From: Actinomyces sp.
Lineage (GTDB): Bacteria; Actinomycetota; Actinomycetes; Actinomycetales; Actinomycetaceae
Direction of reading: 5' to 3'
Length of the DNA stretch: 26,761 bases
Assembly (NCBI GenBank): GCA_012837655.1
Contig: DUQT01000167.1
Location: 1-26,761 of the forward strand
Below the pieces are notes generated by a model. That model made no database searches. It was not told where the DNA came from and saw nothing but the letters and a program-made list of their open reading frames with translations. The translations under genes were made by a program, and so were the position numbers. Shown in pieces: positions 22,243 to 26,761 of this stretch (positions are counted from its first letter, which is position 1; each line of letters begins with the position of its first letter).

Positions 22243-23409
22243 TCAGACTCTGGGCGTGTGTTCTAGTGCGAGGCTCACGGCTCCAAGCACGTTTGATCTG
22301 ACGCCAAGTTGGGCGCGTTTGAACTCGAGGTTTTCAACGGCTCCGTGGACGGCGTAGCGCTTCAGTACGGTGTGGAGGGGTTGGCTCAAGATATCGCCGG
22401 CTTCAGCCAAGGTTCCGCCTAGGATCACTGCTCGCGGGTTCAAAATGTTGACCATGTTTGAAAGTGCGATTCCCAGGTAGCGGCCTCCATCCTCAAGCAG
22501 GCGCAGGGCGCCAGTGTTGCCCGACCGTGCTTGGTCGATCAGGTCAGCAATAGTTATTTCCGCACCGAAAATTGGGCTGGCAAGCTGCAGTATTGCCGGC
22601 ACAGACACGACAGTTTCTAGGCAACCTCTGTTTCCGCATCGGCACAGGACGCCGGAGTCGTCGATGGTGGTGTGCCCAATTTCGCCGGCAGCGCCGTCTG
22701 CGCCTCGGTAGATTCGACCATTTAGTACAAGACCAGCGCCGATTCCGTCAGACACCTTGATGTACACCAGGTCGTCATAGCCCTGGCCGACGCCCCAAAC
22801 ACGTTCGCCAACAGCGCCAAGGTTTGCGTCATTGTCAATGAAAGTGGGAATGCCCAAGGCTTCTTCCACAGTGGAAGGAATATCAATGCCCGCCCAACCG
22901 GGCATGACCTGCGCCGAAGAAATTCGGCGTTGCTCCAAGTCAATAGGAGCGGGGATCGCCATTCCAATGGTATGAATCTCGGATCGATCGAGATCCGCCC
23001 TGTTACATAGTTCGTTAAGTAGCTTCTCGATTCGCTTCAGATCGTCAGCTACTTCGTGGCCTAAAGGTAAGTCAATCTGTTGTTCTGCGATAACTTCGTG
23101 GGCCAGGTTGGAAAACGCGATCGTTAGGTGCCTTTTGCCCACGTCAATCCCAGCAACGACTCCAGGCGTGGGGATAAGGCCGATCAACTGGCCGTGCGGG
23201 CCGCCAAGATTCTTCTTGCGTTCCAGTGTTCCCTGTTCGACAAGTTCACTGACAATATTTGACACGGTTGAGGCCGCAAGCGAAGTTCGCCTTGCAATCT
23301 GTGCTTGCGTCATCTCGCCCTGTTCAGCCAGGGACTCGATAATTCTCTGTTCGTTCAGACTGCGCAGAGCCTGCTGTGAACCGCCGGAAACCTCAATCCT
23401 TCGTACCAT
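22243..23409 (-). CDS. ROK-family transcriptional regulator (NagC/XylR type)
   Basis: This 388-aa protein has an N-terminal winged helix-turn-helix (about residues 14-70, with TQAQIARRTSLAASTVSNIV) followed by a ROK sugar-binding domain. Asp193 (IDNDAN) and the zinc motif (H246, C256, C258, C263) are kept, but the kinase phosphate loop DVGGT reads DVGKRH, so ATP-dependent kinase activity is unlikely. It is probably a sugar-responsive repressor of carbohydrate genes, possibly of the neighbouring glucokinase. The start MVRRIEVSGG was chosen by analogy with other ROK regulators; no ribosome site precedes it. Longer in-frame starts (TTG or an ATG at 23496) would overlap the upstream gene. Confidence 0.9.
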   Translation of the reverse strand: MVRRIEVSGGSQQALRSLNEQRIIESLAEQGEMTQAQIARRTSLAASTVSNIVSELVEQGTLERKKNLGGPHGQLIGLIPTPGVVAGIDVGKRHLTIAFSNLAHEVIAEQQIDLPLGHEVADDLKRIEKLLNELCNRADLDRSEIHTIGMAIPAPIDLEQRRISSAQVMPGWAGIDIPSTVEEALGIPTFIDNDANLGAVGERVWGVGQGYDDLVYIKVSDGIGAGLVLNGRIYRGADGAAGEIGHTTIDDSGVLCRCGNRGCLETVVSVPAILQLASPIFGAEITIADLIDQARSGNTGALRLLEDGGRYLGIALSNMVNILNPRAVILGGTLAEAGDILSQPLHTVLKRYAVHGAVENLEFKRAQLGVRSNVLGAVSLALEHTPRV

Positions 23410-23456
23410 GATTGCATTCAACCACAAATGTATTGCGCGGGTGAACGCAATCGGAC

Positions 23457-24776
23457 CTAGTGAAGGTGGTCGTCTAGCGGATCCATTCCTGCCCACGCAG
23501 TTAGTGGGTGCGTCGGAATCGTGAATGCATGATCAAGGTGGTCTTCTACCAGTGACGCCAGGTTCGATGGCTGTCCATCAGACACAAACAGGATCTGAGG
23601 GCGGAGTTTAGCGGTCTCAACCAGGTCCAAAATAGGGCGAGCTCCGCCGTCCTCGGACTCCACCCAGTAGACCATCCAGTCCGGTCCGATCGGGTGCTGG
23701 CGTGAAACTATCAGTCGCTTAACTTGGCAGCCCGGCGGTAGCGCCGCGACCACGTCTTCGTCCAAGTCGATCATTTGGTCTGGCCCTGACACCCACCGGA
23801 GCTCGTCCTCGTCAACTTCGGTTAGTTTTAATTTCAGGTCGGAAGCCTTTGCTTCAAACGGTTGTTTCTTGCGTCTTTGGCTGAAGGTGTCGAACTCGTC
23901 AAGGACGTCGCCAAGGATGTTGTAGTCCTTCCGCGTCCACGGCAACATGACCTGCGGGTTTGTTGAAATATATGAGGCCGAGGCTAGGAACCACTCCAGT
24001 GGCTCTATCGGATCGGTGAACAACCCTTCACGCAGGTAGAGGGCGCGGCGCAGGACCTGGTCGCGCAGCGGATCAACTTTTCGTTTCTGAGCTTTGGCAA
24101 GCCTGCGATGGTAGCGCTGTTGCGCAGATGCATAGTCATCGCCGGTGTTCCACTGGTCGCCCGGCCAGTTGTGCAGGCGGCTGAGTTCTTCCTGCAGTGA
24201 AAACCTCTCCCCGGTGTGACCGCGGTGGCGCAGGAACGCATCCCAGGCTTCAACCCAAGAGACCGCCTGCGTGAACGACTTCGGACGGTCCATGTTCGGC
24301 AGCACGGTCAGTTCAGCGGCAGAGGCTTCCAGGGTGTCGTACCAGTTTTGTAACTTCTCGGAAGTAAATAGGCGCGACCCCTTCAAATCATCCCAGCGTG
24401 GATCCTCCGCGCGGGTGGCGTGGGCCTCCCACATTTTGGTTAGCGGTTCGCGAATCTTTCGCCGCGGAAGTGTGCGCGTGCGGTTGGTGTACTTATTTTC
24501 AATGATGTTGATCGCGTCAAGTACCAGCTGCAGATCGGGCAGGTTAGGACCCTTGCGTTTGCCCAGATCACGGGGCGAGCACCAAAGTGAAATTAACCAT
24601 GCTGTGTCGGGAGCATGGGCCGCTTTGGAAGCGGCCTGCGCAGCGTTCAGGTATTCGGCGTTGATAGCGTCGATGGCCTTTTGTTCAGCCTTTGTTAGGG
24701 GCGTGAGCTTGCGGCGACCCCACCTGCGGATGATCGATTCGGACAGACTTTCGGTTGCCGCGTTCTTTTTGGCCAT
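23457..24776 (-). CDS. Hypothetical Trp-rich protein
   Basis: This 439-aa protein is of a family I do not recognise. It has no signal peptide or membrane segment. It is strikingly rich in Trp (about 17) and charged residues, mainly helical in appearance up to about residue 330 (basic N-terminus SIIRRWGRRKLTPLTKAEQK), with a beta-rich tail (about 350-430) around VKRLIVSRQHPIGPDWMVYWVESEDGG. No catalytic or metal motif is evident. The start was taken at ATG 24776 (MAKKNAATES), with GGGGG close upstream; an ATG six codons earlier (24794) is possible. It is divergent from guaA across 67 nt and 47 nt before the ROK regulator gene, so these two may share a transcript. Confidence 0.8.
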   Translation of the reverse strand: MAKKNAATESLSESIIRRWGRRKLTPLTKAEQKAIDAINAEYLNAAQAASKAAHAPDTAWLISLWCSPRDLGKRKGPNLPDLQLVLDAINIIENKYTNRTRTLPRRKIREPLTKMWEAHATRAEDPRWDDLKGSRLFTSEKLQNWYDTLEASAAELTVLPNMDRPKSFTQAVSWVEAWDAFLRHRGHTGERFSLQEELSRLHNWPGDQWNTGDDYASAQQRYHRRLAKAQKRKVDPLRDQVLRRALYLREGLFTDPIEPLEWFLASASYISTNPQVMLPWTRKDYNILGDVLDEFDTFSQRRKKQPFEAKASDLKLKLTEVDEDELRWVSGPDQMIDLDEDVVAALPPGCQVKRLIVSRQHPIGPDWMVYWVESEDGGARPILDLVETAKLRPQILFVSDGQPSNLASLVEDHLDHAFTIPTHPLTAWAGMDPLDDHLH

Positions 24777-24809
24777 GCCCCCATTGTGCACCATGGTGTG
24801 AACGCTTGC

Positions 24810-24837
24810 TTTAAGCGCGCGGCAAAAGCGTTATCCT
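24810..24837 (+). promoter_or_regulatory. guaA promoter, probably leaderless
   Basis: TTTAAG (24810-24815), a 16-nt spacer, TATCCT (24832-24837) and then 6 nt lead to the GTG start. Spacing and elements match those at guaB. No ribosome site is present. Confidence 0.6.
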
Positions 24838-24843
24838 TGGCTT

Positions 24844-26424
24844 GTGAGCAACGCAAACGACATGCTGAATCGCCCGGTTCTGGTGGTTGATTTCGGCGCG
24901 CAGTACGCGCAGCTGATTGCCCGTCGGATCCGTGAGGCGCAGGTTTATTCTGAAATCGTCCCTAACTCGATGACCGCTGATGAGATGCTCGCCAAGGAGC
25001 CCACCGCGATCATCCTTTCCGGTGGCCCCGCTTCCGTACTTGAAGACGGCGCCCCAAGTGTTGATCCAAAGATTTTCGAGGTCGGAGTTCCGGTGCTCGG
25101 AATTTCCTACGGCTTCCAGGCCATGGCGAAGGCCCTGGGAGGAAAGGTAGAGCAGGTCGCTAAGTCCGAGAACCGCCAGGTTCCGGTCCGCGTCCTAACT
25201 TCCGATTCCGCTGTGCTAGGCGCAGACGGCGACCAGGAAGTGTGGGTCACGCACGGTGACGCGGTCGTAGAAGCACCTTCCGGATTCACGGTCACCGCCG
25301 AATCCGATGACTTCAAGATCGCCGCGTTCGAGGACGAGGCTCGCAAACTCTACGGCGTCCAGTGGCGTCCAGAGGAACCAAAGACGAAGTTCGGTCAAGA
25401 ACAGATTGATCGCTTCCTGCGTGATGCCGCGGGTATTCAGTCCCGGTGGACTCCGACCTCGATTATTGACGACCAGGTTAAGAAGATTCGCGAACAGATC
25501 GGTTCTGCGCGCGTGATTTGTGGTCTGTCTGGAGGCGTTGATTCCTCTGTTGCGGCTGCCCTGGTTCACAAGGCGGTTGGCGACCAGCTGACGTGTATCT
25601 TTGTGGATCATGGCCTGCTGCGTGCGGGGGAGCGCGAACAGGTTGAGCGCGACTACGCCGCATCGATGGGTATCCGCGTCGTGTCGGTAGATGAGTCGGA
25701 TCGATTCCTGGATGCGCTCGCGGGAGTTACTGAACCTGAGCAAAAGCGCAAGATCATTGGCCGCGAGTTCATTCGTTCCTTTGAGGCCGCTCAGCGCGCA
25801 CTGGTTGAAGAAGCTGGCCGCGCGGGTGAAGAAATTAAGTTCCTCGTGCAGGGAACGCTGTACCCAGACGTTGTGGAATCAGCTGGCGCTGACGGCACCG
25901 CAAACATCAAGTCGCATCACAACGTTGGCGGTTTGCCAGAGGACCTCAAGTTCGAACTCGTGGAGCCTCTTCGCGAGCTGTTCAAGGACGAGGTCCGCGC
26001 GATTGGACGCGAGCTCGGCGTTCCGGCCTCGATTGTGAATCGCCAACCGTTCCCAGGCCCCGGCCTCGGAATTCGACTGATCGGCGAGATCACGCGTGAA
26101 CGACTTGAAATCCTCCGCGCCGCGGACCTAATCGTTCGCGAAGAACTGACCAAGGCCGGCATGGATGAAGTCATCTGGCAGTGCCCGGTCGTTCTGCTTG
26201 CAGACGTGCGTTCCGTTGGCGTAACGGGCGACAAGCGCACCTACGGTCACCCGATCGTGCTGCGTCCCGTCATTTCCGAGGACGCCATGAGCGCGGACTG
26301 GGCACGCTTGCCCTACGACGTTCTGGATACTATTTCCACGAAGATCACGGACAATGTGGAAGAGGTCAACCGAGTTGTCCTCGACGTGACCAGGAAGCCC
26401 CCGGGCACCATCGAGTGGGAGTAA
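24844..26424 (+). CDS. guaA: GMP synthase with inactive-looking glutaminase domain
   Basis: This 526-aa enzyme amidates XMP to GMP with ATP. The ATP-pyrophosphatase domain is intact (SGGVDSS at 229-235, VDHGLLR, IKSHHNVGG) as is the C-terminal dimerisation domain ending KPPGTIEWE. The class I glutamine amidotransferase domain (about 10-195) keeps its fold motifs (SGGPASV, HGD) but not its triad: the nucleophile region reads GISYGFQ (S88) where GuaA has GICYGMQ, and the His region reads VQWRPEE (R175) instead of VQFHPEV. Glu177 remains. Glutamine hydrolysis should be lost, leaving an ammonia-dependent enzyme. The GTG start has no ribosome site but a well-spaced -10. The gene is followed after 51 nt by a YfhO-type gene. 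Confidence 0.97.
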   Translation: MSNANDMLNRPVLVVDFGAQYAQLIARRIREAQVYSEIVPNSMTADEMLAKEPTAIILSGGPASVLEDGAPSVDPKIFEVGVPVLGISYGFQAMAKALGGKVEQVAKSENRQVPVRVLTSDSAVLGADGDQEVWVTHGDAVVEAPSGFTVTAESDDFKIAAFEDEARKLYGVQWRPEEPKTKFGQEQIDRFLRDAAGIQSRWTPTSIIDDQVKKIREQIGSARVICGLSGGVDSSVAAALVHKAVGDQLTCIFVDHGLLRAGEREQVERDYAASMGIRVVSVDESDRFLDALAGVTEPEQKRKIIGREFIRSFEAAQRALVEEAGRAGEEIKFLVQGTLYPDVVESAGADGTANIKSHHNVGGLPEDLKFELVEPLRELFKDEVRAIGRELGVPASIVNRQPFPGPGLGIRLIGEITRERLEILRAADLIVREELTKAGMDEVIWQCPVVLLADVRSVGVTGDKRTYGHPIVLRPVISEDAMSADWARLPYDVLDTISTKITDNVEEVNRVVLDVTRKPPGTIEWE

Positions 26425-26475
26425 ACGACTGCTAGGCTGACGGGGCGGCCCTAAAAATCGAGTAGGAGATCCCGT

Positions 26476-26761
26476 ATGGCTAAGGAACGACTCAAGCGAC
26501 TGGCTTCGAGTTCGAATGTGCCAGGCTTCTTGGCGTTCGCGCTGCCCGCATTGATCCTGTTCATCGGGTTTCAAACTGCGGGAGTGTTCCCGTTCGGGGA
26601 TCGTCATATCCTGACGATCGACCTGTTCCACCAGTACGCGCCCTTCCTTGCGGAATATAGGCGCAAGCTCCTATCGTTTGGGACGCTTCAGTTTTCTTGG
26701 AATGGCGGCCTGGGAATAGATTTCTATTCGCTGTTCGCGTACTACCTGAGTAGTCCGCTGA
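26476..26761 (+). CDS. YfhO-family membrane protein, N-terminal part
   Basis: The frame is open from ATG 26476 to the window edge (95 residues seen). AGGAGAT precedes the ATG. A membrane helix at about 14-37 (VPGFLAFALPALILFIGF) is followed by LTIDLFHQYAPFLAEYRRKL and then SWNGGLGIDFYSLFAYYLSSPL, which match the first conserved block of YfhO-like multi-spanning proteins. In Firmicutes these take part in glycosylation of lipoteichoic acid using lipid-linked sugars. The protein is normally 800-1000 residues with 10 or more helices, so most of the gene is beyond the window. The role in this organism, presumably cell-envelope glycosylation, is inferred. Confidence 0.8.
   Translation, partial: MAKERLKRLASSSNVPGFLAFALPALILFIGFQTAGVFPFGDRHILTIDLFHQYAPFLAEYRRKLLSFGTLQFSWNGGLGIDFYSLFAYYLSSPL

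Overview
The window looks like chromosomal DNA from an actinobacterium of moderate GC content (mid-50s percent by eye), most likely in or near the Actinomycetaceae. The evidence is a WhiB2/WhmD-type WhiB protein, an actinobacterial GuaB3 next to GuaB, a two-domain NAD synthetase of mycobacterial type, a BioD-like/PTA fusion Pta, frequent GTG starts and several apparently leaderless promoters. I see no rRNA, tRNA, CRISPR array, insertion sequence or prophage. It is mainly a housekeeping and central-metabolism region.

Layout: (1) 1-2826: whiB2 (-), a MerR-type regulator and a YihS/mannose-isomerase-like AGE-fold aldose isomerase (+). (2) 2827-6561: purine genes guaB (+) and guaB3 (+), separated by a DEDDh exonuclease (-). 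(3) 6562-10949: fumC (+), a protein with the metal-site spacing of the cadmium/zeta-class carbonic anhydrases (-), an MFS transporter (+) and a glutathione-peroxidase-family enzyme (+). (4) 11046-16785: a minus-strand cluster pta-ackA-nadE-small membrane protein. (5) 17164-20948: a translationally coupled heterodimeric ABC exporter (+). (6) 21059-24776: ROK glucokinase, ROK repressor and an unrecognised Trp-rich protein (all -). (7) 24844-end: guaA (+) and the start of a YfhO-type membrane protein (+).

The most striking result is that both glutamine amidotransferases in the window have lost their glutaminase catalytic residues while keeping intact synthetase domains. GuaA has Ser for the nucleophilic Cys (S88) and Arg for the catalytic His (R175). 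NadE has Gly at the nucleophilic Cys position (G176). Both are predicted to work only with free ammonia, which points to an ammonia-dependent lifestyle in GMP and NAD synthesis. Other notable points are: an ABC exporter whose two NBDs have complementary, near-total decay, leaving a single composite ATP site; a zeta-CA-like protein; a GuaB3 without the IMPDH Cys; matching leaderless promoter architecture at guaB and guaA (with a similar -10 at guaB3); and a short dispersed motif (ATTTTCGAGGGCGGGGCT) in several intergenic regions.

Metabolically, glucokinase and the isomerase feed sugars into glycolysis, Pta-AckA makes acetate and ATP, and fumarase serves a complete or partial TCA cycle. GuaB and GuaA make GMP and NadE makes NAD. 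Functions are inferred from remembered family motifs; no database search was run.
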